A stretch of 64,000 nucleotides of DNA from an uncultured Eubacteriales bacterium (GCA_949288175.1 CASEIV010000001.1:102411-166410); one strand, 5' to 3'; shown: positions 27,720 to 37,357, counted from the stretch's first letter. Made by a program: numbers and translations. The notes: generated by a model not told the origin, from the sequence alone.

Positions 27720-29465
27720 ATGGGAAAAGGAAGAAGAGAATTAGGAAAAGAACCAAAAGTAAGAAACATGAAAAAAACAAAAAGAATGTCATCTGAAGAG
27801 GTAGAAAAAAAGAAAAAAATCATTGTTAGAACAGGAATTGCCATACTAGCAATTATTGTATTATTTATAATTGCCCTGATAGCGAATAACTATATTATAT
27901 TAGATAATAATACAACAACAAATTTAATTATTAATAATAAAAATGTAACGTCAAATTTAAAAAATGAAATTGTACAAGAAGATGGGGTTATTTATTTATC
28001 AGAAGATGATATTTCCAATTTTTTTGATAAATATATTTACTTAGAAGAAGAAAATAATAGAGTGATTACAACTTATAATAAAAAAATAGCAGAGGTTAGC
28101 TTAGATGAAAATGTAATCAATATTAATGGCGCAGATAAAACAACATCTGCACATGCTATTGAAAGAGATGGTGTTATTTATATACCAATCTCAGAGATGA
28201 CAGAAGTATATGATATAGAAATTGGAAACATAGAAGAAACGAAAATTATCACAATGGATTCATTAGATAAAGAACAAAGAAAAGCAATTGTAACTTCTAG
28301 TTTAGCAGTAAAATCTTCAACGAATTTTATAGCAAGAACAGTCGATAGAGTAACAAAAGGAGAAACAGTTATCGTGATTTCTTCTGATGGTGGTTATTCT
28401 AGAATAAGAACAGAGGATGGAAAAATTGGATATGTAAAAACCAATAAATTGGCAAATGAATATACTGTTAGAGAAGATATGCCAGAAGAAAAACAAATAG
28501 AAGGAAAAATCAATATGACATGGGATTATTATTCAGAAGTGGGAAGTGCACCTGATAGAACAGGAACAACCATAGATGGCGTAAATGTTGTATCACCAGC
28601 CTTCTTCTATTTAGATGAAAATGGGAACTTTAGAGAAAATGTAGGAGAAAGTGGAGAAGCATACATTGATTGGGCACATGGTAATGGGTATAAAGTATGG
28701 CCAATGGTATCTAATGCACCAGCAGCAAAAGAGAGTTTAGAAATTACATCTGAAATTATGAATAGCTATGAAAACAGAAAAGAATTAATAGAGCAAATTG
28801 TTGATGCATGTGTAGAATATGATTTAGACGGAATTAATATAGATTTTGAAAATATGAAACAAGAAGATATTGATTTATATTCAAGATTTATTATAGAACT
28901 AACACCAAGATTAAATGAAATTGGAATGGTGGTTTCAGTAGATGTAACAGCACCAGATGGTGGAGAAACATGGTCAATGTGTTTTGACAGAAATGTCATT
29001 GGAGATGTAGCAGATTACATTGTATTTATGGCATATGACCAAAATGGTATATCTAGTACAACACCAGGAACAACGGCAGGATATAATTGGATTGAATTAA
29101 ACTTAGTAAAATTCTTACAAACAGAAGAAATAGATTCAGACAAACTAATATTAGGAATTCCATTCTATACAAGACTATGGACAGAAGATGCGGATGGAAA
29201 TCTTGTAAGAAATTCAACAGTGAATATGGAGAATATTGAAGAAGTATTACCAGATGATGTTCAAAAAACATGGGATGATGAGCTAAAACAATATTATGTA
29301 GAATATCAAGATGGAGAATATACAAGAAAAATGTGGATAGAAGATGTAGAATCTTTAAAGGCAAAAGTATCATTGGTTAATGAAAATAATTTAGTAGGAG
29401 TTGCTTCTTGGCAATATGGAATGGAAACAGAAGATGTTTGGCCAATGCTAAAAGAAGAACTGTAA
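27720..29465 (+). CDS. GH18 glycosidase with copper-amine-oxidase-like and SH3 domains (YaaH type)
   Basis: 581 residues. A basic cytoplasmic start and one membrane anchor (about 38-60) are followed by a copper-amine-oxidase-N-like domain (about 70-185), an SH3b region (about 195-255), then a GH18 barrel with DLDGINIDFEN, the D-x-x-D-x-D-x-E catalytic motif near residue 370. Relatives of this kind are spore germination or cortex/cell-wall hydrolases. sigH follows after about 100 bases with its own promoter. ATG 27720 follows GGAGAG. Confidence 0.88.
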   Translation: MGKGRRELGKEPKVRNMKKTKRMSSEEVEKKKKIIVRTGIAILAIIVLFIIALIANNYIILDNNTTTNLIINNKNVTSNLKNEIVQEDGVIYLSEDDISNFFDKYIYLEEENNRVITTYNKKIAEVSLDENVININGADKTTSAHAIERDGVIYIPISEMTEVYDIEIGNIEETKIITMDSLDKEQRKAIVTSSLAVKSSTNFIARTVDRVTKGETVIVISSDGGYSRIRTEDGKIGYVKTNKLANEYTVREDMPEEKQIEGKINMTWDYYSEVGSAPDRTGTTIDGVNVVSPAFFYLDENGNFRENVGESGEAYIDWAHGNGYKVWPMVSNAPAAKESLEITSEIMNSYENRKELIEQIVDACVEYDLDGINIDFENMKQEDIDLYSRFIIELTPRLNEIGMVVSVDVTAPDGGETWSMCFDRNVIGDVADYIVFMAYDQNGISSTTPGTTAGYNWIELNLVKFLQTEEIDSDKLILGIPFYTRLWTEDADGNLVRNSTVNMENIEEVLPDDVQKTWDDELKQYYVEYQDGEYTRKMWIEDVESLKAKVSLVNENNLVGVASWQYGMETEDVWPMLKEEL

Positions 29466-29503
29466 CAATTTTTTAAAATCATGTGAAAAGCATTATAAAA
29501 TCC

Positions 29504-29531
29504 TTGACAACAGTGATTTCAATGGTATAAT
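29504..29531 (+). promoter_or_regulatory. sigH promoter
   Basis: TTGACA (29504-29509), 16 bases, TATAAT (29526-29531): a consensus sigma-A promoter. Confidence 0.8.
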
Positions 29532-29566
29532 ACTAGTAAAGTGACACTTTGGAGGGATTTTGACGA

Positions 29567-30214
29567 ATGCAAAAGGAAAATGTATTTTTTTCTGTAGAAA
29601 AATTTGACGGAATGACAGATGAACAAATTGTATTAGAAGTACAAAAGGGTGATAAACAAGCTTTATCATATTTAATGAATAAGTACAAAGAATTAGTAAA
29701 TATAAAAGTTAGTAAATACTTTATGGTTGGAGCAGAAAGAGATGATATTGTTCAAGAAGGCTTAATAGGATTATTTAAAGCAATCAAAATGTTTAAAAAA
29801 GATAAAAACAATAGTTTTAAATCATTTGCCAATATGTGTATTGAAAGACAATTAATCACAGCGATAAAATCTTCAACTAGGCAAAAACATATGCCGTTAA
29901 ATTCTTATTTATCATTAAATGCTTCTGCATATGATAATGAAGAAGAAAATGGAATAGAATTAATTAATACATTAGACAATAAAATGGTAGAAGACCCATT
30001 AGAAACAGTAATGAAAAAAGAATATTATGAACAGATTGAAAGTTCAATAGAAAAATCTTTAAGTACGTTTGAAAAACAAGTTTTAGATGGATATGTAAAA
30101 GGATATAGTTATGTAACGATTGCAAAGCAACTAGATTCACCTGTAAAATCAGTGGATAATGCGATACAAAGGATACGAAAAAAAGCAATTAAAAATATGT
30201 TAAATGAAATTTAA
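29567..30214 (+). CDS. sigH: RNA polymerase sporulation sigma factor SigH
   Basis: 215 residues of sigma-70 family. Region 2 is AERDDIVQEGLIGLFKAIKMF, with SFKSFANMCIERQLITAIKSSTRQKHMPLNSYLSL, a segment specific to SigH. Region 4 is FEKQVLDGYVKGYSYVTIAKQL. SigH drives early sporulation genes. GGAGGG precedes the ATG. It stands alone rather than in the Bacillus rlmB-sigH-rpmG arrangement. Confidence 0.94.
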   Translation: MQKENVFFSVEKFDGMTDEQIVLEVQKGDKQALSYLMNKYKELVNIKVSKYFMVGAERDDIVQEGLIGLFKAIKMFKKDKNNSFKSFANMCIERQLITAIKSSTRQKHMPLNSYLSLNASAYDNEEENGIELINTLDNKMVEDPLETVMKKEYYEQIESSIEKSLSTFEKQVLDGYVKGYSYVTIAKQLDSPVKSVDNAIQRIRKKAIKNMLNEI

Positions 30215-30218
30215 GGAA

Positions 30219-30531
30219 AATCGGGAAATTGGGGACGGACTCATTTTTCCCTTTTTCGAATTTAATTAGAATAAAAAATATAGAATATAAAAAAATGAAA
30301 CGATTTTGCGTATCTAAATTTGAAATTAGAAATTCTAAAGAAAAACATGAGGACTGCTCATTTTGCTTAAAATTTACAGCAACAATGAGAGAGGCTCATG
30401 TTTTTCTTGTAGAATTTCTATGAAAATTTAGCTGCTTATACAAAATTGTGTAATGGTTTTATATTCTATATTTTTAATTATTTATAATATTGAAAAAAAG
30501 GAAAAATGAGTCCGTCCCCAATTTCCCGATT
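30219..30531. repeat. Composite inverted repeat: REP-like arms around a long hairpin
   Basis: Outer arms 30219-30250 and 30500-30531 are a perfect 32-bp inverted repeat carrying GGGGACGGAC. The inside also folds: AAAAATATAGAATATAAAA (near 30273) with TTTTATATTCTATATTTTT (near 30457), and AAATTCTAAAGAAAAACATGAG (near 30330) with the later CTCATGTTTTTCTTG run (near 30394). The whole 313 bases thus form a nested structure. It starts five bases after the sigH stop. Confidence 0.85.
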
Positions 30532-30552
30532 CGTCCTCAATTTCCCTTTTTC

Positions 30553-30628
30553 TGGGGCTTCTAACGGGAATTGAACCCGTGACCTCAGCCTTACCAAGGC
30601 TGCACTCTACCAACTGAGCTATAGAAGC
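30553..30628 (-). tRNA. tRNA-Thr (anticodon GGT)
   Basis: The full cloverleaf is readable on the minus strand: acceptor GCTTCTA/TAGAAGC, D arm GCTCAGTTGGTAGAGT, anticodon stem CAGCC/GGCTG around TTGGTAA, T arm ACGGG-TTCAATT-CCCGT. The anticodon GGT reads ACC and ACT. CCA appears encoded (30553-30555), with C as the discriminator base. Confidence 0.95.
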
Positions 30629-30741
30629 AAATATTCATTTTTAAAAAGTAAAGAAATATAATGTTTCTTACATATTAGTGAAAGTATCATGTAAGTCGTA
30701 ATAGATTATACAATAGAAAAAAACAAAAGTAAATATTTCTA

Positions 30742-30770
30742 TTGACTTTTTTTAAAAAAAGTTATAAAAT
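30742..30770 (+). promoter_or_regulatory. thrS promoter
   Basis: TTGACT (30742-30747), 17 bases, TAAAAT (30765-30770), upstream of the T-box leader. Confidence 0.6.
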
Positions 30771-30776
30771 AGGTAA

Positions 30777-31015
30777 CATAAGATAAAGACAAGTAAGAGA
30801 AAAAGTAAAATAAAGGTTATCTAAAGAGAGGATTGGTTATTAGCTGAAAGCCAATCTAGAAAAACATATTTGAAAAACTACCTCTTCAAGTTTTTGGTGA
30901 ATAAGCCAAACGTGTAAGATACGTTATCATCTTTTAAATTAAGTAAAAAATAGGATGGAACCGTGTGAATTTTAGCACTCCTATGGATATTTTAAAATGT
31001 CCATAGGAGTTTTTT
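30777..31015 (+). ncRNA. T-box riboswitch, threonine type, controlling thrS
   Basis: The leader holds a long stem I (AAGAGAGG near 30822 with CCTCTT near 30892; ACT/ACC triplets lie in its 3' strand as possible specifiers), stem III (TTGGTGAATAAGCCAA), and the T-box motif ATGGAACCGTG (about 30955). A strong terminator follows at 30977-31015: ACTCCTATGGA pairs with TCCATAGGAGT, then TTTTT. Uncharged tRNA-Thr should pair with the T-box and favour the antiterminator. The specifier codon is a by-eye choice. Confidence 0.88.
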
Positions 31016-31183
31016 GAATGAAAAAATTAATGTTTCTTTTGAAAATAAATATTAAATTTTTATTTTCACTTTGAGCTCAAGTAACTTAAAGTTTCATATT
31101 GTTTCATATTCAACCAAAAACAACATGAAACAATAACTAAAAAATCAAAAAAATCTATTGGACAAAATAAAGGAGGTTTTATT

Positions 31184-33118
31184 ATGTTAAAAGTTACATT
31201 AAAAGACAATTCAGAAATTGAGGTGGAAAAAGGAAGTAGCATTTTAGAAGTAGCAAAAAAAATTAGTGAAGGATTAGCAAGAAATGCAACTTGTGGAGAA
31301 GTAGATGGAGAGGTAAAGGATTTAAGATATGAATTACAAGAAGATTGCAATTTGGTAATTCATACATTTCAGGAAGAGGATTTAGAAGGAAAAAAAGCAT
31401 ATTGGCATACAACATCCCATATTATGGCACAAGCTGTAAAAAGATTATTTCCAGATGTAAAATTTGCAATTGGTCCAAGTATTGATAATGGATTCTACTA
31501 TGATTTTGATGTAGAAACACCATTTACAGATGAAGATAAAGCAAAAATAGAAGAAGAAATGAAAAAAATCATTAAAGAAGATTTAGAAATTGAAAGATTT
31601 TCATTACCAAAAAAAGAAGCATTAGAATTAATGAAAGATCAACCATATAAAATAGAATTAATAGAAGAATTACCAGAAGGAGAAGAAATTAGTTTCTATA
31701 AACAAGGTGATTTTACAGATTTATGTGCAGGACCACATTTACTAAAAACAGGAAAAGTAAAAGCAGTAAAAATTCTTTCATCTTCAGGTGCTTATTGGAG
31801 AGGAAGCGAAAAGAATAAAATGCTTCAAAGAATTTACGCCATTTCTTTCCCAAAGAATAGTCAATTACAAGAATATCTAGATTTTTTAGAAGAAGCAAAA
31901 CAAAGAGACCATAGAAAAATTGGAAAAGATTTAGATATCTTTATGACACATAAATTAGTTGGTTCAGGACTTCCAATGTATCTACCAAATGGTGCAACCA
32001 TAAGAAGAATTCTAGAAAGATATATTCAAGATAAAGAAATTGCATTAGGATATGCCCATGTATATACACCATCACTTGCCAATGTGGATTTATACAAAAC
32101 TAGTGGACATTGGGATCATTATAAAGAAGATATGTTTCCTGTTATGAAAATGGATAATGAAGAAATGGTATTAAGACCAATGAACTGTCCACATCATATG
32201 TTAATATATAAACATCAAATGCATTCCTATAGAGATTTACCAATTCGTATAGGAGAATTGGCACATGATTTTCGTTATGAATCAAGTGGAAGTGTTTGTG
32301 GATTAGAGAGAGTTCGTCAAATGTGCCAAAATGATGCCCATTTATTTGTAAGACCAGATCAAATCAAAGAAGAAGTAGGAAGAGTTTTAAATTTAATCAA
32401 AGAGGTATATCAAAAAGACTTTGGATTCCCAGAATCATCTTTTAAATATAGATTATCATTAAGAGATAAAGCAAATAAAGAAAAATATATTGATAATGAT
32501 GAAATGTGGGAAACAGCAGAAAGTCAATTAAGAGAAATCTTAAAAGAATTAAATATTGATTTCTATGAAGCAGAAGGAGAAGCAGCATTCTATGGACCTA
32601 AAATCGATATTCAAATTAGAACAGCATTAAATCATGATGTGACAATTCCAACTTGTCAATTAGACTTTGCTTTACCAGAAAGATTTGAATTAGAGTATAT
32701 AGGAGAAGATGGAAAAGCACATAGACCAGTTGTTATTCATAGAGCGATTCTAGGTTCTTCAGATAGATTTATTTCTTTCCTATTAGAAGAAACAAAAGGA
32801 AATTTACCTGTGTGGGTAGCTCCTGTACAAGTAAAAATCTTACCAATTACAGATAATCAACACGAATATGCTTATAAAGTAAAAGAAGTATTACAAGCAA
32901 AAGGTATTCGTGTGGAAGTGGATGATAGAAATGAAAAAACAGGATATAAAATTCGTGAAGCACAATTACAAAAGATTCCATATATGTTGATTGTTGGTGA
33001 AAAAGAAGTGGAAGGAAATACAGTATCTATTCGTTCAAGAGAAGAAGGCGATATTGGTGCAAAATCAGTAGAAGAATTTGCAAACGAGATATTAGATAGA
33101 ATAGATAGTAAAAAATAA
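31184..33118 (+). CDS. thrS: Threonyl-tRNA synthetase
   Basis: 644 residues, normal length. It attaches Thr to tRNA-Thr. The N-terminal TGS domain (1-62) and editing domain (HTTSHIMAQAVKRLFPD, then DFTDLCAGPHL) precede the class II core with motif 2 FRYESSGSVCGLERVRQ and motif 3 near AILGSSDRF, then the anticodon-binding domain (VWVAPVQVKILPITD). Zinc ligands C and H occur in RPMNCPHHMLIYKHQ. AAAGGAGG precedes the ATG. It is controlled by the T-box leader. Confidence 0.97.
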   Translation: MLKVTLKDNSEIEVEKGSSILEVAKKISEGLARNATCGEVDGEVKDLRYELQEDCNLVIHTFQEEDLEGKKAYWHTTSHIMAQAVKRLFPDVKFAIGPSIDNGFYYDFDVETPFTDEDKAKIEEEMKKIIKEDLEIERFSLPKKEALELMKDQPYKIELIEELPEGEEISFYKQGDFTDLCAGPHLLKTGKVKAVKILSSSGAYWRGSEKNKMLQRIYAISFPKNSQLQEYLDFLEEAKQRDHRKIGKDLDIFMTHKLVGSGLPMYLPNGATIRRILERYIQDKEIALGYAHVYTPSLANVDLYKTSGHWDHYKEDMFPVMKMDNEEMVLRPMNCPHHMLIYKHQMHSYRDLPIRIGELAHDFRYESSGSVCGLERVRQMCQNDAHLFVRPDQIKEEVGRVLNLIKEVYQKDFGFPESSFKYRLSLRDKANKEKYIDNDEMWETAESQLREILKELNIDFYEAEGEAAFYGPKIDIQIRTALNHDVTIPTCQLDFALPERFELEYIGEDGKAHRPVVIHRAILGSSDRFISFLLEETKGNLPVWVAPVQVKILPITDNQHEYAYKVKEVLQAKGIRVEVDDRNEKTGYKIREAQLQKIPYMLIVGEKEVEGNTVSIRSREEGDIGAKSVEEFANEILDRIDSKK

Positions 33119-33142
33119 ATTAACTTTTCAGTCTCCAATTTA

Positions 33143-33388
33143 GTTACAGTTCAGACTCAAAGGCTCGAAAGGTTACATATATATCATTTTTCATACCTTG
33201 TGTGTCGCAACCACTGATGTTGAAAATAGATTTTAAATAGTCTTAAATAAATTTAATTCTATCTAAAATCTATTTTTAACGAAAGAAGGTTGCTCCAATC
33301 GCACTCGCTTTTGCTCGTTTGGTCGCTTACGCGGTATTTCAAAATGATATATATGTAACCTTTCGAGCCTTTGAGTCTGAACTGTAAC
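33143..33388. repeat. Nested long inverted repeat, element 4
   Basis: Outer arms 33143-33190 and 33341-33388 are a perfect 48-bp inverted repeat beginning GTTACAGTTC. The imperfect inner stem (AAAATAGATTTT near 33223 with AAAATCTATTTT near 33265) and the CCAATCGCACTCG motif (ending 33307) match the family, but CTCGGCT is absent. It begins 25 bases after the thrS stop. Confidence 0.88.
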
Positions 33389-33427
33389 CCAATTTAAAGG
33401 ATATTCTAAAAAAATCATTTGAAATGG

Positions 33428-33456
33428 TTGACACTAATAGTATTTTATGGTAAAAT
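33428..33456 (+). promoter_or_regulatory. rplU promoter
   Basis: TTGACA (33428-33433), 17 bases, TAAAAT (33451-33456), just upstream of the L21 leader. Confidence 0.8.
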
Positions 33457-33462
33457 AGGTAA

Positions 33463-33540
33463 CTGTAATCCGCTTAGTCAAGGTACATAAATACTAACAA
33501 AAGCGTTAGTTACCTTTTTTAAGGATTAGCGAGTATACAA
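33463..33540 (+). ncRNA. Ribosomal protein L21 leader
   Basis: The pairing TAATCC (33468) with GGATTA (33522) encloses AGGTA ... TACCT and a GCGTTAGT arm. Size and position directly upstream of rplU fit the Firmicute L21 leader that lets L21 control its own operon. A covariance search would confirm it. Confidence 0.75.
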
Positions 33541-33560
33541 ATAAGGGAGGTGCATTTAAG

Positions 33561-33947
33561 ATGTACGCAATAATTGAAAGCTGTGGAAAACAATACAAAG
33601 TAGCAGAAGGAGATGTTGTATTTTTCGAAAAACTAGATGCAGAAGAAGGTAAAAAAGTTACTTTTGATAAAGTAATACTAGTTTCAGAAGAAGGAAAAGT
33701 ACAAATTGGAAATCCTTATGTGAAAGGTGTAAAAGTAGAAGGAAAAGTAGTTTCTCATGGTAAAGGTAAAAAAATCATTGTTTTCAAAATGAAAGCGAAA
33801 AAGAATTATAGAAGAAAACAAGGACATAGACAACCATATACAAAAGTAGAAATTACATCAATCAAAACAGCTGCTAAGAAAACAGAAACAAAAGCAGCAA
33901 GTGCAAAAGCTGAAACAAAAAAAGTTGCTGAAAAAGCAGAAGCTTAA
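33561..33947 (+). CDS. rplU: 50S ribosomal protein L21
   Basis: 128 residues. Residues 1-102 are a standard bL21 ([18 protein letters not shown] ... [23 protein letters not shown]). About 25 extra residues of K, A, E and T follow, longer than the usual ~103. GGGAGG precedes the ATG. Confidence 0.96.
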   Translation: MYAIIESCGKQYKVAEGDVVFFEKLDAEEGKKVTFDKVILVSEEGKVQIGNPYVKGVKVEGKVVSHGKGKKIIVFKMKAKKNYRRKQGHRQPYTKVEITSIKTAAKKTETKAASAKAETKKVAEKAEA

Positions 33948-34029
33948 TGACTTTTAAAAACGTAAATTTTAGAAAAATAAAAAAGATAAAAATGAGATAA
34001 AAAATCTGAACCGAAAGGAGTGAAAGAGC

Positions 34030-34290
34030 ATGGCTCATAAAAAAGGTCAAGGTAGTAGCCATAACGGTAGAGAGAGTGAATCAAAGCGTCTTGGAGTAAA
34101 AAGAGCTGATGGTCAATTCGTTCTAGCTGGAAATATCTTAGTAAGACAAAGAGGAACTAAAGTACATCCAGGAACAAATGTTGGTAAAGGTAGTGATGAT
34201 ACTTTATATGCATTAGTAGATGGAACAGTTAAATTTGAAAGAAAAGGTAGAGATAAAAAACAAGTTAGTGTTTATCCAGTAGAATCATAA
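34030..34290 (+). CDS. rpmA: 50S ribosomal protein L27
   Basis: 86 residues: [25 protein letters not shown], then [19 protein letters not shown]. Unlike most Firmicute L27 proteins it lacks the N-terminal extension (typically ending F-F-A) that the protease Prp removes, and no prp gene lies between rplU and rpmA. Both changes go together. AAAGGAG precedes the ATG. Confidence 0.96.
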   Translation: MAHKKGQGSSHNGRESESKRLGVKRADGQFVLAGNILVRQRGTKVHPGTNVGKGSDDTLYALVDGTVKFERKGRDKKQVSVYPVES

Positions 34291-34298
34291 AATGTATA

Positions 34299-34332
34299 GA
34301 AAGAATCAAGTTATAAGCTTGGTTCTTTTTTG
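34299..34332 (+). terminator. Terminator of the rplU-rpmA operon
   Basis: AGAATCAAG pairs with CTTGGTTCT (one wobble), followed by TTTTTT. Confidence 0.8.
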
Positions 34333-34424
34333 TATTAATTTTTTATATAGTACTAGTTTTTAGCTTAGAAATCATATATAATGTGGACTAGAGATAAGAT
34401 ATATAAGAAAGGAATGCGGAACAA

Positions 34425-34763
34425 ATGCAATTAAAAGAAGAATTAGAATTACTAAATGAAAATAGTACAATAGCAGATATTCAAAAGTATATAAAAGATA
34501 TGAAAAAAACTAGAAAATTTGATGGTGTGACAATTGAAAGAGAAATGATGCTATTTATAGAAGAAATAGGAGAATTGGCTAAAGCTATTAGAAAAAATAC
34601 AAAAGGTTCTTTAGATATCAATAAGAAATATGATGGAAGTGTTGAGGAAGAATTGGCAGATTGTTTTATATATTTACTTAGTATAGCCAATATGAATCAT
34701 GTAGATATATTTAAGGCATTTAAAGAAAAAGAAAAGAAGAATTGCAATAGAATATGGAAATAA
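34425..34763 (+). CDS. MazG-like nucleotide pyrophosphohydrolase
   Basis: 112 residues. LFIEEIGELAKAIRKN (about 44-59) and EEELADCFIYLLSIAN supply the E-x-x-E and E-x-x-D metal-binding pattern of all-alpha NTP pyrophosphatases. Such small forms clean up non-canonical NTPs; the substrate is unknown. It starts about 130 bases after rpmA, behind AAAGGAATG. Confidence 0.82.
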   Translation: MQLKEELELLNENSTIADIQKYIKDMKKTRKFDGVTIEREMMLFIEEIGELAKAIRKNTKGSLDINKKYDGSVEEELADCFIYLLSIANMNHVDIFKAFKEKEKKNCNRIWK

Positions 34764-34797
34764 ATCATAAATATTATTTTGGATGGTGAGAAAGAAA

Positions 34798-35532
34798 ATG
34801 AAAAAAAATTTAGATTTTCTAAAAGGGATATATATTGCACATAGAGGATTGTATCATAATGAAAAGGGAATACCGGAAAATTCTATAAGAGCATTTAAAG
34901 AAGCTGTAAAAAGAAATATTCCTGTAGAATTAGATGTTCATTTATTAAAAGATGGAAATATCGTTGTTTTTCATGATGACAATTTGAATAGAATGACAGG
35001 ATATAATAAAATGATAAAAGATTGTACATATGAAGAAATCCGTGAATTGAGATTATTAGATACAAATGAGAAGATACCATTATTCGAGGAAGTACTTCAA
35101 GTAATAGATGGAAAAGTGTTAATGGATATAGAACTGAAATATGATGCAGAAAGAGGAAAATTAGAAACAAAACTTTGCAGTTTTTTAGATAATTATAAAG
35201 GAAAATTTATTGTAAAATCATTTCATCCATATGCAGTAAACTGGTTTAAAAAGCATAAACCTGAATATGTTAGAGGACAACTAGCAACCGATTATAAAAA
35301 TGAAAAATCTTTGGGATTTATAAAACGATTTATAGCAAAAAATATGTTATATAATTTTATTACCAAACCAGATTTTATAGCTTATGATTTAAAAGCATTA
35401 CCTAATAAAATGGTAGAAACATATAGAAAAAAATCATGTCCTATACTAATTTGGACTATTAGAACATATGAAGAATTAGAAACAGCCAAACAATATGGAG
35501 ATAGTTACATATATGAAAATATACAAATTTGA
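34798..35532 (+). CDS. Glycerophosphodiester phosphodiesterase
   Basis: 244 residues of the GDPD TIM-barrel family: AHRGLYHNEKGIPENSIRAF (catalytic His and Glu), ELDVHLLKDGNIVVFHDDNLNRMTG with the second His, and MDIELK. It hydrolyses glycerophosphodiesters to glycerol 3-phosphate and an alcohol. No signal peptide, so cytoplasmic. ATG 34798 with GGTGAG upstream is chosen over 34783. It is probably cotranscribed with the MazG-like gene. Confidence 0.92.
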   Translation: MKKNLDFLKGIYIAHRGLYHNEKGIPENSIRAFKEAVKRNIPVELDVHLLKDGNIVVFHDDNLNRMTGYNKMIKDCTYEEIRELRLLDTNEKIPLFEEVLQVIDGKVLMDIELKYDAERGKLETKLCSFLDNYKGKFIVKSFHPYAVNWFKKHKPEYVRGQLATDYKNEKSLGFIKRFIAKNMLYNFITKPDFIAYDLKALPNKMVETYRKKSCPILIWTIRTYEELETAKQYGDSYIYENIQI

Positions 35533-35553
35533 AGTTTGAATTAGGGGTAAAAA

Positions 35554-36595
35554 ATGAAACAGAAATTACAACCAATTGTAGAGCCAATTGTGAAATGGTA
35601 TCAAAAGCAAGAAAAAACATTACCTTGGAAACAAGATAAAGAACCTTATCATATATGGGTTTCAGAAATTATGTTACAACAAACAAGAATTGAAGCAGTA
35701 AAAAAGTATTATACAAGATTTATGAAAGAATTGCCTACCATACAGGATTTAGCAGTTGTACCAGAAGAAAAGTTGTTAAAATTATGGGAAGGATTAGGCT
35801 ATTATAGTAGAGCGAAAAATCTAAAAAAATCAGCCATACAAATACAAGAAAATAATCATGGAAAGATGCCTACATCATATGTAGAATTGTTAAAACTACC
35901 TGGGATAGGAGAATATACAGCAGGAGCCATTGCATCTATTAGTTATAATGAAAAAGTACCAGCAGTAGATGGAAATGTATTAAGAGTTGTTTCCAGAGTA
36001 CTAGCAAGCAAAGAAGATGTATTATTACCAGAAACAAAAAAGAAAATTACAAACAAATTGTTAGAAATTATGCCTGATGAAGCAGGTGATTTTAATGAAG
36101 GACTAATGGAATTAGGAGAAAAGGTGTGTTTACCAAATACAGTTCCATTATGTGCAACATGTCCAATCCAAGAATTTTGTATGGCCAATAAGGAAAATCT
36201 AACAAATGAAATACCGGTTAGAGTAAAAAAACAAAAGAGAAAGATTGAAAACAAAACTGTTTTTATATTAAAATATAAAAATGAAATAGCAATTAGAAAA
36301 CGTGAAAAAACAGGAATATTAGCAAATTTATATGAGTTTCCAAATGTGATTCGGGGAAGTAATAGAAGAGGAAATTCCAAAGAACTTAGAAAAATGGCAA
36401 ATACAATTTAAAAATCTATATCTAAAAAAGCATGCAAAACATGTATTTACACATGTGGAATGGAAGATGACAGTTTATGAAATAGAAGTGGAAAATAAAA
36501 ATAAGCAATGGACATGGGTAACGGAAAAACAAATGGAAAAAGAATATCCATTACCAACAGCTTTTAAAAAATTGCTAGGCAAAACGAAAATTTGA
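35554..36595 (+). pseudogene. mutY: A/G-specific adenine glycosylase, frameshifted near the 3' end
   Basis: MutY removes adenine mispaired with 8-oxoguanine. The catalytic part is intact: SEIMLQQTRIEAV, the HhH LPGIGEYTAGAIASI, AVDGNVLRV, and the cluster ligands C-x6-C-x2-C-x5-C (about 193-209). The frame closes early at 36409. Deleting C36352 gives NVIGEVIEEEIPKNLEKW and continues through HVFTHVEWKMTVYEIEV to PLPTAFKKLL (stop 36593), the NUDIX-like C-terminal domain that senses 8-oxoG. The full product would be 346 residues. It is either a sequence error or a late truncation leaving the glycosylase core. Confidence 0.92.
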
Positions 36596-36614
36596 AAAGT
36601 ATAAGGAGTAGAAA

Positions 36615-37334
36615 ATGAATTATATTGCATTATTTGATTGGGATAAAACAGTAAGAAAAAATTATGCATGTTTAATGTGGTTAGAAATGTTAGAAGAAAG
36701 TGGAAAAATTAAAAAAGGACTAGTAAAAGAAAATGATGAAGTTTATCAAAGATATCTAAAAGGAGAATTGGACCATAATGAATTAACAGAAGAGGGAATG
36801 AAGGTATATGGAAAATATATACAGGGAGTGAGAAAAGAAGATATTTTATCTGTTTTAGAAGCATATAAAAAAATAGATAAGGAAAATATTTTTGACATTA
36901 TGAAACAAAATATATTTCCATTCTTAAAAAGGAATAAGATAAAAATCATTGTCATATCAGGGGCACAGCAGGAGTTAATAGAATTATATAAAGAAGAACT
37001 AGGAATTGATGAAATATATGGTGTACAATTTGTAATAGAAAATGGGATATATACAAATCAATATCAAAATAATGGCTCTGACAAAAATAAAGAAATGATG
37101 GTAAAAGAAATTTGCAAAGATAGAGAAAACAGAATTTTATTTTCTTTTGGAGATTCTATATCAGATATTCCTTTGTTAAAAGTAGCTAAGAAAAGTTTTG
37201 TTAATAATACAAATACAAAATTTATAGAATTAGAAAATGCAAATTATTATGACTTTGGTAAAAAAGAAACTGGTAAAAAAATCATCCAAGAAATGGAAAA
37301 AGTATTAAAGAAAGAATTAAATGGAAAGAATTAA
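36615..37334 (+). CDS. HAD superfamily phosphatase, phosphoserine-phosphatase-like
   Basis: 239 residues. Motif I is FDWDKT (D8 and D10), motif II ISGA, and motif IV FGDSISDIPLL near residue 177, with a helical cap between I and II (HAD-IB type). Such proteins dephosphorylate small metabolites; the substrate is not deducible. GGAG precedes the ATG. It lies 19 bases after mutY and is probably in the same transcript. Confidence 0.87.
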   Translation: MNYIALFDWDKTVRKNYACLMWLEMLEESGKIKKGLVKENDEVYQRYLKGELDHNELTEEGMKVYGKYIQGVRKEDILSVLEAYKKIDKENIFDIMKQNIFPFLKRNKIKIIVISGAQQELIELYKEELGIDEIYGVQFVIENGIYTNQYQNNGSDKNKEMMVKEICKDRENRILFSFGDSISDIPLLKVAKKSFVNNTNTKFIELENANYYDFGKKETGKKIIQEMEKVLKKELNGKN

Positions 37335-37357
37335 ATGGTCAGTAAAGGAAAAATTGT

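Noticed and set aside
30229..30423. 64-codon ORF inside the composite repeat
   Set aside because: It starts within the REP-like arm and covers the stems; no ribosome site is present.
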